This document shows positions 30,583 to 41,117 of a stretch of DNA of 64,000 bases, one piece after another. The stretch is from NCBI GenBank assembly GCA_019358895.1, contig JAHHIG010000006.1, positions 1 through 64,000 on the forward strand, written 5' to 3'. How positions within the stretch are numbered: position 1 is the first letter of the stretch; each line of letters begins with the position of its first letter. The translations under genes and the position numbers were made by a program. The stretch is from Tildeniella nuda ZEHNDER 1965/U140. GTDB taxonomy: Bacteria; Cyanobacteriota; Cyanobacteriia; Leptolyngbyales; Leptolyngbyaceae. The notes under the pieces were generated by a model that saw only the letters and a list, made by a program, of their open reading frames with translations, was not told the origin of the DNA and searched no databases.

Positions 30583-31656
30583 ATGAAAGCAATCATTCTC
30601 AGTGGTGGTAAAGGCACACGACTGCGACCACTGACTTACACTGGCGCAAAACAACTGGTGCCAGTGGCGAACAAACCCATTCTTTGGTATGGCATAGAAG
30701 CTATTGTGGCGACGGGCATTACCGACATCGGTATCATCATCAGCCCCGAAACAGGCGAAGAAGTCAAAGCAAAAACAGGTGATGGCGATCGCTTTGGTGC
30801 CAGGATTACCTACATTTTGCAGGAGCAGCCTGCAGGTCTGGCACATGCCGTCAAGATCGCTCGTCCCTTTCTGGGCGATACCCCTTTTGTGATGTACCTG
30901 GGCGACAACCTGATTCAAAATGAACTCGGCGAGTTTCTGAATCACTTTAAAGAACAGCAGATGGATTCTCTCATCTTGCTGCGTCCGGTTGCTAACCCAT
31001 CTGCGTTTGGGGTTGCTCAAATTGATGAGCAGGGGCGGGTCGTGCATCTGGTTGAAAAGCCCAAAGTGCCGCCGTCAAATCTAGCGCTAGTCGGTATCTA
31101 CTTTTTTGCTAACACCATTCACGCCGCGATCGATCGCATCCAGCCGTCTGCCAGAGGTGAGCTTGAAATTACTGACGCGATCCAAGACCTGATCGACCAC
31201 AAACAACACGTTGAAGCCCGTCAAATTGAAGGATGGTGGCTTGATACGGGTAAAAAGGATGACCTCCTCGAAGCGAATCAGATCATTCTGGACACATGCC
31301 TCAAATCCGACCTCTGCGGTGAGTTGGATGCTCAAAGTCAGGTTTTCGGACGCGTCCAGATTGGCACAGGCTCCAAACTCATCAACTGTAGTGTCCGTGG
31401 TCCTGTGACGATCGGCAAAGACTGCCACCTGGAAAATTGCTTTATCGGTCCTTACAGTAGCATTGCTGATCAAGTGACGTTGATTGATGTTGATTTAGAG
31501 CACAGTGTCATTCTTCGAGGCGCAAAGGTTATAGGCATTCATCAGCGCATCGTTGACAGCGTGATCGGACAACGCGCTCACCTCAAAACTGCCCCACAGC
31601 GTCCAAAAGCACTGCGCTTCATGATCGGTGATGACTGCCAGATTGAGTTAGCATAA
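30583..31656 (+). CDS. rfbA: Glucose-1-phosphate thymidylyltransferase, long form
   Basis: A 357-residue nucleotidyltransferase: GGKGTRLRPLTYTGAKQLVP at residues 9-28, YLGDNL near 105 for metal binding, then a C-terminal left-handed beta helix with hexapeptide repeats from about residue 240 (CSVRGPVTIGKDCHLENCFI). This long form differs from the 290-residue RmlA and matches the archaeal/actinobacterial-like dTDP-glucose pyrophosphorylases also found in cyanobacteria. It supplies dTDP-glucose to RfbB. Confidence 0.88.
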   Translation: MKAIILSGGKGTRLRPLTYTGAKQLVPVANKPILWYGIEAIVATGITDIGIIISPETGEEVKAKTGDGDRFGARITYILQEQPAGLAHAVKIARPFLGDTPFVMYLGDNLIQNELGEFLNHFKEQQMDSLILLRPVANPSAFGVAQIDEQGRVVHLVEKPKVPPSNLALVGIYFFANTIHAAIDRIQPSARGELEITDAIQDLIDHKQHVEARQIEGWWLDTGKKDDLLEANQIILDTCLKSDLCGELDAQSQVFGRVQIGTGSKLINCSVRGPVTIGKDCHLENCFIGPYSSIADQVTLIDVDLEHSVILRGAKVIGIHQRIVDSVIGQRAHLKTAPQRPKALRFMIGDDCQIELA

Positions 31657-31818
31657 CGGCTACATCGTTTGCAGTTGACTAAAAGACACGCCACCTTCCC
31701 ACAATCTCTGTAAAGGGAGCCGACCTAAAGACTACCGAGGGAGGAGTTCTAGCCCAAGCACTATGTTGTAAATTTCGCCTAAACCAACAGGTGTATTACC
31801 AGCCCTAAAGAGTTTGAT

Positions 31819-33216
31819 ATGACTAGCGACAAACCCCGCGTGCTGCTTGTGGCAGAACATGCTTCGGCGAAGTTTGGCGGTGAGGCAGCATTGCCGCTCC
31901 ATTACTTTAGAGTGCTCCGGAAGCGTCAGATTGAAGCCTGGCTGATTGTGCACGATCGCACTCGTGATGAGCTAAAGCTGTGTGTCGGAGACGACTTCGA
32001 TCGCATCTTTTTTGTCTCTGACACAACTGCACACCGACTGCTGTGGCGGCTTGGTCAATACTTACCGCAGCGATTGGCTTACTTTACAGCCTGGTTTGCT
32101 TTACGCTTATTGACGCAGATAGCTCAACGCCGTTTGGTAAGACAAATTGTGCAAAGCCACCGGATTACCGTTGTGCATCAGCCAATTCCCGTTTCACCCA
32201 AAGAGCCATCTCTGATTTTTAATGTGGGGGCACCAGTCATCATCGGACCGATGAATGGTGGCATGAACTACCCACCCGCTTTTGAGTGGATGCAAAGCCG
32301 CTTCGTTCATCTGGCTCTTCAAGTAGGTCGTTTATTGGCTGACTGCCTTAATTGGCTCATTCCGGGCAAACGCCAAGCGGCGGCTCTACTGGTTGCCAAT
32401 ACACGCACATGCCATGCGCTACCGAAGGGTACCTGTGGTGATGTGGTTAGGCTTCATGAGAATGGCGTTGATCTGTCGGTATGGCAACCAACGTCTGAAC
32501 CAGTGTCTCAGGTGCCTACACAACCGCTAACAGAGACAAAAAGCCCAGTTACCAAGTTTGTTTTTGTTGGTCGGTTGGTGCATTGGAAGGCGGTTAATCT
32601 ACTGTTGCTTGCGTTTGAGCGGGTTGCCCAGCAGCTACCTGTTGAGCTGGAAATTATTGGCGATGGTCCTGAGAGTACAAGCCTGAGACAGCAGGCAAGA
32701 GCATTAGGATTGTTGCCATTGCACGAACTTCAAAGCACTGACCAGACTATATGCAGGCAGACTCAACTCCATAGCTCAGTGCATTTTCTGGGTTGGTTAT
32801 CTCAAGCTGACTGTGCTCGACGGCTGCAACGATCGGATGTGATGGTGCTGCCCAGTATGCTGGAGTGCGGTGGTGCAGTGATTTTAGAATCAATGGCGAT
32901 GGGTATTCCGGTGATTGCGACGAACTGGGGCGGACCGTCAGATTATTTGGATGAATCGTGTGGCATTTTAATTGAGCCACGATCGCAGCGTTTATTTGTC
33001 AATGATCTAGCCGCAGCGATGATCCGGATGGCAGCGTCACCAGCTTTGCGTCAATCGATGGGTCAAAGGGGTCGTCACCGAGCAATGCGCTATTTTGACT
33101 GGGATGTTAAAGTCGATGCCATTCTAGAAATTTATCGAGCTGTACTCAAGGCAAACGCGCCCATGCGATCACTGACAAACCCGGAGAACGCAGGTAATGC
33201 TGTTAGCAGAGTGTAA
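31819..33216 (+). CDS. Glycosyltransferase family 4
   Basis: A 465-residue GT-B fold glycosyltransferase. The C-terminal GT4 domain is clear: KFVFVGRLVHWKAVNLLLLA near 250, LEIIGDGPE, HFLGWLSQADCARRLQRSDV, and VLPSMLECGGAVILESMAMG with the E-x7-E signature. The N-terminal half has a hydrophobic patch but no signal peptide. Acceptor and sugar are unknown; the dTDP-sugar neighbours suggest polysaccharide or glycan synthesis. Confidence 0.85.
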   Translation: MTSDKPRVLLVAEHASAKFGGEAALPLHYFRVLRKRQIEAWLIVHDRTRDELKLCVGDDFDRIFFVSDTTAHRLLWRLGQYLPQRLAYFTAWFALRLLTQIAQRRLVRQIVQSHRITVVHQPIPVSPKEPSLIFNVGAPVIIGPMNGGMNYPPAFEWMQSRFVHLALQVGRLLADCLNWLIPGKRQAAALLVANTRTCHALPKGTCGDVVRLHENGVDLSVWQPTSEPVSQVPTQPLTETKSPVTKFVFVGRLVHWKAVNLLLLAFERVAQQLPVELEIIGDGPESTSLRQQARALGLLPLHELQSTDQTICRQTQLHSSVHFLGWLSQADCARRLQRSDVMVLPSMLECGGAVILESMAMGIPVIATNWGGPSDYLDESCGILIEPRSQRLFVNDLAAAMIRMAASPALRQSMGQRGRHRAMRYFDWDVKVDAILEIYRAVLKANAPMRSLTNPENAGNAVSRV

Positions 33217-33322
33217 ATTCTGAAGGGTGTAAACGCCAAGTCATAGCAAGATAACACTTTTTTACAAAGCCCAAAACACGCCGTCCCAGTTCAACTTCAA
33301 TTAACGCAAGCACCTAAAATTT

Positions 33323-34426
33323 ATGACATCTATAGAGCAAGAACCATCCCTATCAAGAAACCCGCGCACTATTTTGATTACTGGTGGAGCGGGCTTCATC
33401 GGCGCTAACTTTGTCCATCACTGGTGCAAACACTATCCGGGCGATCGGGTAGTGGTGCTTGATGCGTTGACCTATGCTGGCAATCGTAAAACCCTGGAAG
33501 CGCAAGAGGCACAGGCGAATCTACGCTTTGTTCAAGGCGATATTTGCGATCGGGCGTTGGTGGATGCCTTGCTGCGGGAGGAAGCGATCGATACAGTGGC
33601 GCATTTTGCGGCGGAGTCCCATGTCGATCGATCGATTCTGGGTCCCGATGCCTTTGTACGAACGAATATCAATGGCACCTTCACGCTGGTTGAAGCCTTT
33701 CGACAACACTGGAATGCCCACCAACAGCCGACTCATTTTCGCTTCCATCACGTTTCTACAGATGAAGTGTATGGTAGCCTGAGTGCCGATGATCCAGCCT
33801 TCTCGGAAACCACACCCTATGCGCCCAACAGTCCTTACTCTGCGTCAAAAGCAGGTAGTGATCATCTAGTGCGGGCTTACTACCATACTTACGGGCTGCC
33901 GACACTAATTACCAACTGTTCCAATAACTACGGTCCCTATCACTTTCCCGAAAAGCTCATCCCGCTGATGTGCATCAATATTTTGATGGGTAAACCGCTG
34001 CCTGTGTACGGCGATGGGCTGAATATTCGCGATTGGCTGTATGTAGGCGACCATTGCAGCGCGTTGGATGCGGTGCTTCATCGCGGTAGACCGGGCGAAA
34101 CGTACAATATTGGCGGTAACAACGAGGTGAAGAACATCGATCTCGTGCATATGCTGTGCGCGTTGATGGATGAATTAGCGCCTGATTTGCCCATGCGTCC
34201 GTCTAGCAAGCTCATTACGTTTGTGAAAGACCGTGCTGGGCACGATCGGCGCTATGCCATTGATGCCACCAAAATCAAAACAGAACTGGGTTGGATGCCA
34301 GCGCAGACAATTGAAACCGGACTACGGCAAACGGTGGAGTGGTATTTGGCAAACCAGGGCTGGTGGCAACCGTTGCTCTCTGAAGAATACCAGGCTTACT
34401 ATGCAACGGTTTATACCAGCGTTTAG
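33323..34426 (+). CDS. rfbB: dTDP-glucose 4,6-dehydratase
   Basis: A 367-residue extended SDR. Rossmann motif [15 protein letters not shown] near residue 20, DVVAH-type block [22 protein letters not shown] with the catalytic Asp-Glu pair, [15 protein letters not shown] with Tyr and Lys. It makes dTDP-4-keto-6-deoxyglucose, substrate of RfbC. No rfbD follows directly; the RmlD-like gene at 58.7 kb is a candidate. Confidence 0.92.
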   Translation: MTSIEQEPSLSRNPRTILITGGAGFIGANFVHHWCKHYPGDRVVVLDALTYAGNRKTLEAQEAQANLRFVQGDICDRALVDALLREEAIDTVAHFAAESHVDRSILGPDAFVRTNINGTFTLVEAFRQHWNAHQQPTHFRFHHVSTDEVYGSLSADDPAFSETTPYAPNSPYSASKAGSDHLVRAYYHTYGLPTLITNCSNNYGPYHFPEKLIPLMCINILMGKPLPVYGDGLNIRDWLYVGDHCSALDAVLHRGRPGETYNIGGNNEVKNIDLVHMLCALMDELAPDLPMRPSSKLITFVKDRAGHDRRYAIDATKIKTELGWMPAQTIETGLRQTVEWYLANQGWWQPLLSEEYQAYYATVYTSV

Positions 34427-34443
34427 TCGATCGTGCTTGAGTA

Positions 34444-35295
34444 CTATTGAGGAGCCTTCACACGATTGACGACTCGTAAGCGCTGCGTGATCATCGTCAT
34501 ACCGTCCTGCCGCACTAACACGGCTGAGATCCAACGACTGTCAGCCGTGAGTGGTGCACGACCAACTTTGAAAAGACCGCCAGCAGATAGGAGTTCTAAG
34601 TCAACGGTTGTGGGGTTAACGAACCCATCGGCTTTGACAGGTTCTTCAAGCGCTGTTCCTAGTAGAAGGTCATTTCCTAAAGGTTCTTGTACAACTGCAT
34701 CAAAGCTAAATGCCTGTCCAGCGTTTACTTGCTCTGGTAGGTTTAGCTTCACGTTGGGAGGGTTGGTGCCAGAGGTGATTTGGCTACGTTCGGCGAGAAT
34801 CTCTTGTCGCACGATTTTTTGGTTTTCAAACTGTTGCTGTGCCTGGAGAGTAGAATCGATTTTCAGCTCCCGATCGCCCATTTTTTGTGCTCCGGTGACA
34901 TACGTCACTGTTTGTGCTGTAATGCCATTGCCTTCAGCTTTCCAGGACTTGAGTTCGGTGCGATAGGTCAAGTTTGGGTAGCGTTTCCAAAGTTGAGTCA
35001 GCGCCTGCTCTAACGTCTGGCGGGTTAAGCCATCCGAGTGCGTAAAGGTCGGGCTATAAAACGCCAGGACACTCTGAACATTGTGGCTACTGGCAGCTTT
35101 GTCGATCGCTGCTAATGTCTCTTTTAGTGGTGCAGGAGCTGTTTCAGGTGGTTCTGCGTTGACACGACTGGCAAATCCTCCAAACGCGATCGCTATGCCC
35201 ATTGCCACCAAAGCAGCCTGCCAGCGTTGCGTTGCCTGGATTGGACGCGAAATCGGTGGAGGCGTGGCGGTTAAAGAGTGCAAAGACTTAGGCAT
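34444..35295 (-). CDS. Exported NTF2-like protein, unknown
   Basis: About 283 residues from ATG 35295 (frame open from 35355). An N-terminal hydrophobic segment (WQAALVAMGIAIAFGGFA) ends near VNA, consistent with export. The middle resembles an NTF2/SnoaL-like domain (ETLAAIDKAASSHNVQSVLA and FYSPTFTHSDGLTRQTLEQA), followed by a beta-rich C-terminal region. It converges with rfbB. Function unknown. Confidence 0.7.
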   Translation of the reverse strand: MPKSLHSLTATPPPISRPIQATQRWQAALVAMGIAIAFGGFASRVNAEPPETAPAPLKETLAAIDKAASSHNVQSVLAFYSPTFTHSDGLTRQTLEQALTQLWKRYPNLTYRTELKSWKAEGNGITAQTVTYVTGAQKMGDRELKIDSTLQAQQQFENQKIVRQEILAERSQITSGTNPPNVKLNLPEQVNAGQAFSFDAVVQEPLGNDLLLGTALEEPVKADGFVNPTTVDLELLSAGGLFKVGRAPLTADSRWISAVLVRQDGMTMITQRLRVVNRVKAPQ

Positions 35296-35402
35296 GGGGA
35301 TTAGTTCGGTCGCTATGGGGTCGATCGCGGACAAAGTTTGGCGTACAATCTGCAACTTAACATCTTAAGGTTAGTTATGAATGCAGCGTCTTTAAGATCG
35401 TC

Positions 35403-36548
35403 GTGAACAATTCTCCTGATTCTACTCTGCCAGCAACCATTAAGGCTGTAACCGCAGCAACGACCCCAATACGGTTGCTGATTGCTGCCAGCGGCACGGG
35501 TGGACACGTCTTCCCTGCAATCGCTGTCGCAGAGTGCCTTGCAGACTACCAGATTGAGTGGCTGGGTGTACCCGATCGCCTGGAAAGCCAGTTAGTGGCT
35601 GGGCGCTATCCTTTGCATACCGTAACGGCTGAAGGCTTTCAAAAACGTGGTTTAGATAGCATCCGTGTGGCTGCAAAGCTGATCGCCTCTATCTGGCAGG
35701 TGCGGCGGTTGCTGCAAATCGGTGGGTTTCAAGGCGTGTTCACAACGGGTGGCTACATTGCTGCGCCTGCGGTTCTTGCTGCTCGATCGCTCGGTCTACC
35801 GGTCATTCTGCATGAATCGAATGCACTACCGGGAAAAGTAACGCGGTTTCTGGGTCCCTGGTGTAGCGCGATCGCGATCGGCTTTGCAGCCGCAGCAACC
35901 CATCTTCCCAACACAAAAGTAATCTGTACCGGTACACCCGTGCGATCGCAGTTTCAGGCTGGCGGAACAACCGACATATCTGACCTTGCCCTTCCTGATG
36001 ATGCCTTGCTCATTGTCGTCATCGGCGGCAGTCAGGGAGCAGTGGGCATCAATCGGCTGGTGCGGCAATGTGCCCCTGCCTGGTTTGACGCTGGTTTCTG
36101 GGTGGTGCATCTCACAGGCGAAAACGATCCAGACGCGACGCACCTCCAGCATCCTCAATACTTTGCGTTGCCCTTCTACAACAATATGGCGGGCTTACTG
36201 CAACGAGCGGATCTGGCAATCAGTCGATCGGGTGCAGGCACGTTAACAGAACTCGCTATTACCCACACGCCCTCGATCCTCATTCCCTATCCTTATGCGG
36301 CTGAAGATCATCAAACCTGTAACGCAGCCGTGTTTACAAAAGTTGGAGCCGCCAAGCTGTTCCAGCAGCATGATTTAACACCAGATGGTCTAACCGCTGA
36401 GGTTTTGGATCTGCTGGGTCATGAGCACAGCCACACGCATCCTTCCGAACGACTACAGAAAATGGCGCAGCAGGCAAGCTGTTTAGCAGTACCCGATAGT
36501 GCTGAGCAATTGGCTCAATTAGTGCGGCACTGGTTGAATACTGGATAG
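35403..36548 (+). CDS. murG: UDP-GlcNAc:undecaprenyl-PP-MurNAc-pentapeptide transferase MurG
   Basis: A 381-residue GT28 enzyme that adds GlcNAc to lipid I to form lipid II at the cytoplasmic face. Visible: GTGGHVFPAIAVAE (the family G-loop), GVFTTGGYIAAPAVLAA, HESNALPGKVTR, VIGGSQGAVGIN, and ISRSGAGTLTEL. A GTG start at 35403 leaves about 20 extra N-terminal residues; the true start may be internal. Confidence 0.92.
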   Translation: MNNSPDSTLPATIKAVTAATTPIRLLIAASGTGGHVFPAIAVAECLADYQIEWLGVPDRLESQLVAGRYPLHTVTAEGFQKRGLDSIRVAAKLIASIWQVRRLLQIGGFQGVFTTGGYIAAPAVLAARSLGLPVILHESNALPGKVTRFLGPWCSAIAIGFAAAATHLPNTKVICTGTPVRSQFQAGGTTDISDLALPDDALLIVVIGGSQGAVGINRLVRQCAPAWFDAGFWVVHLTGENDPDATHLQHPQYFALPFYNNMAGLLQRADLAISRSGAGTLTELAITHTPSILIPYPYAAEDHQTCNAAVFTKVGAAKLFQQHDLTPDGLTAEVLDLLGHEHSHTHPSERLQKMAQQASCLAVPDSAEQLAQLVRHWLNTG

Positions 36549-36719
36549 TCTGTGTGCAGGTTGGAACCTGGCATTATTTTCCTGCTCCGTTTTGAGCGTG
36601 TTTTGTCTTGATACAACAGTTTTATGAGAAAAATAGTACAAATGTATTTTGCATGACTGACAAAACGTGAACAGCGACAGATAATTAAGAGCGTCCAGAG
36701 GCTTTGCAAGGAGCATATT

Positions 36720-37100
36720 GTGCAAAACGCAATCAGTTGGTTTGAGATTCCAGCGATCGATTTTGATCGAGCAGTTAACTTTTACGGCGCTGTGTTAGGC
36801 ACAGAAATCCAGAAAAGTGAATTTATGGGTGAGCCGCAAGCCTTTTTTCCTGGCAGTGACCAGGGCGTTGGGGGCGCGATCGTGAAAAGTGAACGCTTAA
36901 CGCCAGCCGCAACAGGCACTCTTATCTACTTGAACGTAGAAACGGTTGAGCAGTTGGAGCAATCGTTAGAGCGAGTTGAGTCCAACGGTGGCAAAACACT
37001 CATGCCAAAAACAGCGATCGGCGATCCTGGTTTTATCGGCATTATCCTGGATACGGAAGGCAATTGTATCGGGCTACACGCGCCCAAACCATCTGCTTAA
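36720..37100 (+). CDS. VOC family protein (glyoxalase/dioxygenase fold)
   Basis: A 126-residue VOC protein: ISWFEIPAIDFDRAVNFYGA at the start and two beta-alpha-beta-beta-beta modules ending in GNCIGLH. GTG start at 36720 with AAGGAG about 7 nt upstream. It resembles the stand-alone YkcA/PhnB-like proteins of unknown substrate. Confidence 0.8.
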   Translation: MQNAISWFEIPAIDFDRAVNFYGAVLGTEIQKSEFMGEPQAFFPGSDQGVGGAIVKSERLTPAATGTLIYLNVETVEQLEQSLERVESNGGKTLMPKTAIGDPGFIGIILDTEGNCIGLHAPKPSA

Positions 37101-37281
37101 TGCCTAGGGCGCGTCATCAATTAGCTCCAAAACCTGGCGGTATCAGCCTGATCGCGCCCGCCCCAACACACCAGGCTAGGGGCTAGAACCCTTGCTGCAA
37201 GTCATGTGTAGTTGTAATTGATGACAGCCCCTAGTTAATGGCACCATCCGTAAGGGCGTTACACCTAACGCCCTGACAAAC

Positions 37282-37902
37282 TTAGTTTGTGACGATCTGG
37301 CTGCTGTGGCTGCGAGGATCACTGTCAGCGCTGGCTTTTGGGGTGACAGGGGCAGAGAAGGCAGAGGTTTGTCCAGTCGTTTTCGCGTAGGGAAGAGTGC
37401 CACCAGATGCAAGTGCTACGAGGTTCGCTTCCATAATGGCATGGGGTTGTTCGCCGATCGACTGCGCGATCGCATCCCCATCCTGACCCAAAAAGACAAA
37501 GTGCGGAATGCCATCCACCCGATAGGACAATACTTCAGGAAGCCATTTGCTGTTGTCCACATTCAGCATGACAAAATTTACCCGATCGCCGTACTGCTGC
37601 TTCAACGCTTCTAAATCCGGTGCCATTGTCTGACAGCTTGTACACCAGTTGGCGTAAAACTCCATTAGTGTTGGCTTACCGTTGCTGAGTGCCACTTCCA
37701 GCGGCACAGCATCTTCTGCCATTGTTGAGAGTAACCCTGACCCTGTTTCGGTCTTCAGCCCCAGGAAAACAGACGCAGTGAGGACGATCGCCACCAGTAC
37801 AATGATGAAATTTCGGACTCGCGTTCCAAGCGTCGTTTGAGCGATCGCGGTTGGAGCAGAGTCTGACGATGGCTTTGTTGGGTCTGGCGCATTAGCGGTC
37901 AT
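37282..37902 (-). CDS. Membrane-anchored thioredoxin, TxlA/HCF164-like
   Basis: A 206-residue protein with one N-terminal transmembrane segment (FIIVLVAIVLTASVFLGL, near 33-50) and a thioredoxin domain with active site NWCTSCQTMAP. The cis-Pro is in VDGIPHFVFLG. This layout matches TxlA/HCF164, thylakoid thioredoxins that pass electrons across the membrane and help assemble cytochrome b6f. The CTSC active site differs from the CGPC of ordinary thioredoxin. Confidence 0.85.
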   Translation of the reverse strand: MTANAPDPTKPSSDSAPTAIAQTTLGTRVRNFIIVLVAIVLTASVFLGLKTETGSGLLSTMAEDAVPLEVALSNGKPTLMEFYANWCTSCQTMAPDLEALKQQYGDRVNFVMLNVDNSKWLPEVLSYRVDGIPHFVFLGQDGDAIAQSIGEQPHAIMEANLVALASGGTLPYAKTTGQTSAFSAPVTPKASADSDPRSHSSQIVTN

Positions 37903-38040
37903 AGTGAATAAGGGCTGATGATAAGGAGGTTGAGTATTTTAATTGTAGCGATCGCTATCCGATTTTCCAGATTGTCGCAATTGACATAGCCGAACGCAGT
38001 CAGCTCCTCTACACTGCATATGATCTGTTTTGATGCTGCT

Positions 38041-38934
38041 ATGTCTAACGAGAGTGAATATATCCGCAAAGCGGAAGCGACGAGAGTCCGCGTTCTGAGC
38101 GAGGCGCTGCCTTACATTCAGCAATTTGCTGGTCGGACAGTCGTAGTTAAGTACGGCGGCGCTGCGATGAAAGACAGCAGCCTGAAAGACAAGGTGATTC
38201 GCGATGTGGTCTTCATGGCGTGTGTGGGGCTACGCCCGATCGTCGTGCATGGCGGCGGACCCGAAATCAATACATGGCTGGATAAGCTGGGCATTGAGCC
38301 ACAGTTCAAGAACGGACTGCGAGTGACCGATGCCGCCACGATGGATGTCGTAGAAATGGTGCTGGTTGGTCGAGTGAACAAAGAGTTAGTCGCGCTGATT
38401 AACCAAGCAGGCGGCTCGGCGGTTGGGCTTTGCGGGATGGATGCCAATTTGATTAAAGCCCGTCCGGTTGATGCGGTTGACGTTGGCTTTGTGGGCGAAG
38501 TGACCAGCGTCGATATCCGGATTCTGGAGACGTTGGTTACCGCGGGGCACATTCCCGTTGTTTCTAGCGTTGCAGCCGATGAAACGGGACAGACATACAA
38601 CATCAACGCTGACACAGTAGCAGGCGAAATTGCGGCTGCCTTGGGTGCTGAGAAGATGATTCTGCTTACCGACACAGCAGGCATTCTGCGCGATTACAAA
38701 GATATGGCGACACTGATTCCAAAAATAGACATCCAGGAGGCGCGAACGCTGATTGATGATGGCATTGTTTCTGGTGGGATGATCCCGAAGGTCAATTGCT
38801 GTGTCCGATCGCTCGCTCAAGGGGTTCGCGCCGCCCACATCATCGATGGACGCATTCCTCATGCCCTGCTGTTAGAAATCTTTACCGATGCAGGTATTGG
38901 TTCCATGATTGTGGCATCAGAGTTTATGGGCTGA
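38041..38934 (+). CDS. argB: Acetylglutamate kinase
   Basis: A 297-residue amino-acid kinase from ATG 38041 (frame open from 38020). [11 protein letters not shown] near 34, VHGGGPEIN, and [14 protein letters not shown] are the phosphate-, acetylglutamate- and nucleotide-binding blocks. It catalyses the second, arginine-feedback step of arginine synthesis; in cyanobacteria it is the target of PII. An N-terminal helix ([20 protein letters not shown]) is typical of arginine-sensitive forms. Confidence 0.93.
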   Translation: MSNESEYIRKAEATRVRVLSEALPYIQQFAGRTVVVKYGGAAMKDSSLKDKVIRDVVFMACVGLRPIVVHGGGPEINTWLDKLGIEPQFKNGLRVTDAATMDVVEMVLVGRVNKELVALINQAGGSAVGLCGMDANLIKARPVDAVDVGFVGEVTSVDIRILETLVTAGHIPVVSSVAADETGQTYNINADTVAGEIAAALGAEKMILLTDTAGILRDYKDMATLIPKIDIQEARTLIDDGIVSGGMIPKVNCCVRSLAQGVRAAHIIDGRIPHALLLEIFTDAGIGSMIVASEFMG

Positions 38935-38969
38935 GTTTGCTGGTGAATTGGGGCACTCTAAGCACAGGG

Positions 38970-39182
38970 ATGAACGAGTCCTGTCGCTCCCGGTTTTTCT
39001 TTCAACCTAAGCCGACCAAGCGGATCTGTCTTTTCTTGCATGGGTTTACAGCCGAACCAGCTCAGTTCGTGCCAATGGCAGCAACCTTTTTCAAGGCAGG
39101 CTCTAACGTTTTGGTGCCGCTGCTGCCGGGTCAGATCTCTTACCCTGCTTGGGTGAGCATCAATAGACAGAACATGGACTAA
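38970..39182 (+). pseudogene. Truncated copy of the downstream alpha/beta hydrolase
   Basis: The 70-residue frame NESCRSRFFFQPKPTKRICL plus FLHGFTAEPAQF and NVLVPLLPG matches residues 26-85 of the intact hydrolase that starts at 39238 (NESCRSKFFFHPQPTQKVCL, FHGFTGYPNQF, NVLVPLLPG). It stops before the nucleophile. It is a partial tandem duplicate left between argB and the intact gene. Confidence 0.8.
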
Positions 39183-39237
39183 GATAAAGCAGCCATTTAT
39201 CCCTTGCTGGAACTTATTCCCTGGCTCTTATCTATCC

Positions 39238-40263
39238 ATGTCTAACTACTCCGCTTTAACCACCACGATCGCGGCTGAAGCAAAGGCGCGTGAAGATGCG
39301 CTGCCCGTTCGCAACGAGTCCTGTCGCTCGAAATTTTTCTTTCACCCTCAGCCAACTCAAAAGGTTTGCTTATTTTTTCATGGGTTTACAGGCTATCCCA
39401 ATCAGTTTTTGCCCCTGAGTAAAGCGTTGTATCAGAAGGGATATAACGTGCTGGTACCGCTGCTGCCGGGGCACGGACAGGCAGGGAACTGGAACCGCGA
39501 TCGCCCTACCCCGCTACCCACTGACCCAAAAGTCTATCAGGACTTTGCGTTGGCTTGGATTCGGCAGGCACAGGCATTGGGGCAGCAGGTTGTGGTTGGT
39601 GGGCTATCAGGTGGCGGCACTCTTTGCGGTTGGTTAGCGCTAGAGCATCGAGACTTGATCGATCGCGCCCTCCTCTTTGCTCCTTACCTGAGCGGCAACA
39701 GCATCACCGATAAGCTGTTCATTAAGCTGTCAAACTCCTACTATTCCTGGGGTGGTAACCCTGATCTGGCGATCGGCTACACAAATTTTCAGGTGCCAGC
39801 ACTACGGTTGTTTCTCGACTTGGGCGCAAAACTCCTCAAGCAAGCGCGAACAACCCCGGCGGCTCCCATGTTTATTTTCTCGACAGAAATCGATGATTCG
39901 GTTGATACGAACGATCACAAAGCCTTTTTTGCGGATGCGCTTCAGTTTCAGCCGAAGTGCTGGTATCACTGCTTCGATCGCACCTACAAAGTACCCCATA
40001 CCATGATGACGATCGGCGAAGGCAATCAGTGGGAAGGCATTCTCAACTTGATGGCAAAGGCATATGTGGAAAGCGATTTGACCTGGGCAGAAGTCGAAGA
40101 AATTGGGTTTCGCCTGACTCAAGGCAAAACGTTTCCTAACATTGTGGCGGAGCTAGGGATCAGCGATCGCGCGGGTCCTGATATGCCTGCAATGATGACG
40201 ATGGTAGATAAGGCAGCGATCGTTCAGGCACGCAATCCTTCAATGACTGATAACGGTGGTTAG
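39238..40263 (+). CDS. Alpha/beta hydrolase
   Basis: A 341-residue hydrolase. The oxyanion-hole FFHGFTG (near 48), nucleophile GGLSGGGTLCGW (Ser near 124) and a C-terminal HTMMTIG with the likely catalytic His are visible. A C-terminal helical extension of about 60 residues follows. Substrate unknown. A truncated copy lies immediately upstream. Confidence 0.8.
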   Translation: MSNYSALTTTIAAEAKAREDALPVRNESCRSKFFFHPQPTQKVCLFFHGFTGYPNQFLPLSKALYQKGYNVLVPLLPGHGQAGNWNRDRPTPLPTDPKVYQDFALAWIRQAQALGQQVVVGGLSGGGTLCGWLALEHRDLIDRALLFAPYLSGNSITDKLFIKLSNSYYSWGGNPDLAIGYTNFQVPALRLFLDLGAKLLKQARTTPAAPMFIFSTEIDDSVDTNDHKAFFADALQFQPKCWYHCFDRTYKVPHTMMTIGEGNQWEGILNLMAKAYVESDLTWAEVEEIGFRLTQGKTFPNIVAELGISDRAGPDMPAMMTMVDKAAIVQARNPSMTDNGG

Positions 40264-40372
40264 GAGCTATCGGCTATCGGCTATCGGCTATCAGCTATCA
40301 GCTATCGGCTATCAGCTATCAGCTATCAGCTATCAGCTATCAGCTATCAGCTATCAGCTCTAAATTTGCTCA
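40264..40372. repeat. Tandem heptamer array (AGCTATC)
   Basis: About 14 head-to-tail copies of AGCTATC/GGCTATC in a row. The end of the array plus the following 40 bp (CTCTAAATTTGCTCAAGCGA and on) recurs at about 40468-40550. Confidence 0.9.
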
Positions 40373-40404
40373 AGCGAGGCTAGCAGATTGACTTATAGCT
40401 CTAA

Positions 40405-40700
<296 letters not shown>

Positions 40701-40712
40701 CTCTTGCCTCTA

Positions 40713-41117
40713 CTAAAAATTCGTCGAAATCGCCTGCACTGGACAGGTCGGAATGCACTGTTCGCAGACAATGCAGCGCGATCGCGTAAAGGTAAGTTTG
40801 AACGACTCTGGGTCAAGCTTTAAGGCTTCCGTTGGGCAAACGCCAGTGCATAAACCACAGTGAACGCAGGTGTCTTCGTCAATCATGATTTCACGGTTGG
40901 AGAACGACACGCCGATGTCTTGCGATCGCATCCAGTCGAGTGCCGCATCAAGCTGATCGATGTCGCCTGACAATTCAACGACCAGTTTACCGACTTGATT
41001 GGGCGCAACCTGAGCACGAATGATGTTCGCTGCCACGTTAAAATCTTTTGCCAGTCGGTAGGTGACTGGCATCTGCACCGAGCGTTTCGGAAAGGTAAGT
41101 GTGACCCGTTTTTTCAC
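40713..41117 (-). CDS. NIL domain plus 4Fe-4S ferredoxin protein
   Basis: A 134-residue protein. Residues 1-75 form a NIL domain (ligand-sensing fold seen in methionine transporter ATPases); residues 85-130 hold two 4Fe-4S motifs, CVHCGLCTGVCPTEAL and CIVCEQCIPTCPVQAI. It is conserved in cyanobacteria and methanogens, where related proteins are linked to sulfur/homocysteine metabolism. Electron partner unknown. Confidence 0.88.
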   Translation of the reverse strand: MKKRVTLTFPKRSVQMPVTYRLAKDFNVAANIIRAQVAPNQVGKLVVELSGDIDQLDAALDWMRSQDIGVSFSNREIMIDEDTCVHCGLCTGVCPTEALKLDPESFKLTFTRSRCIVCEQCIPTCPVQAISTNF

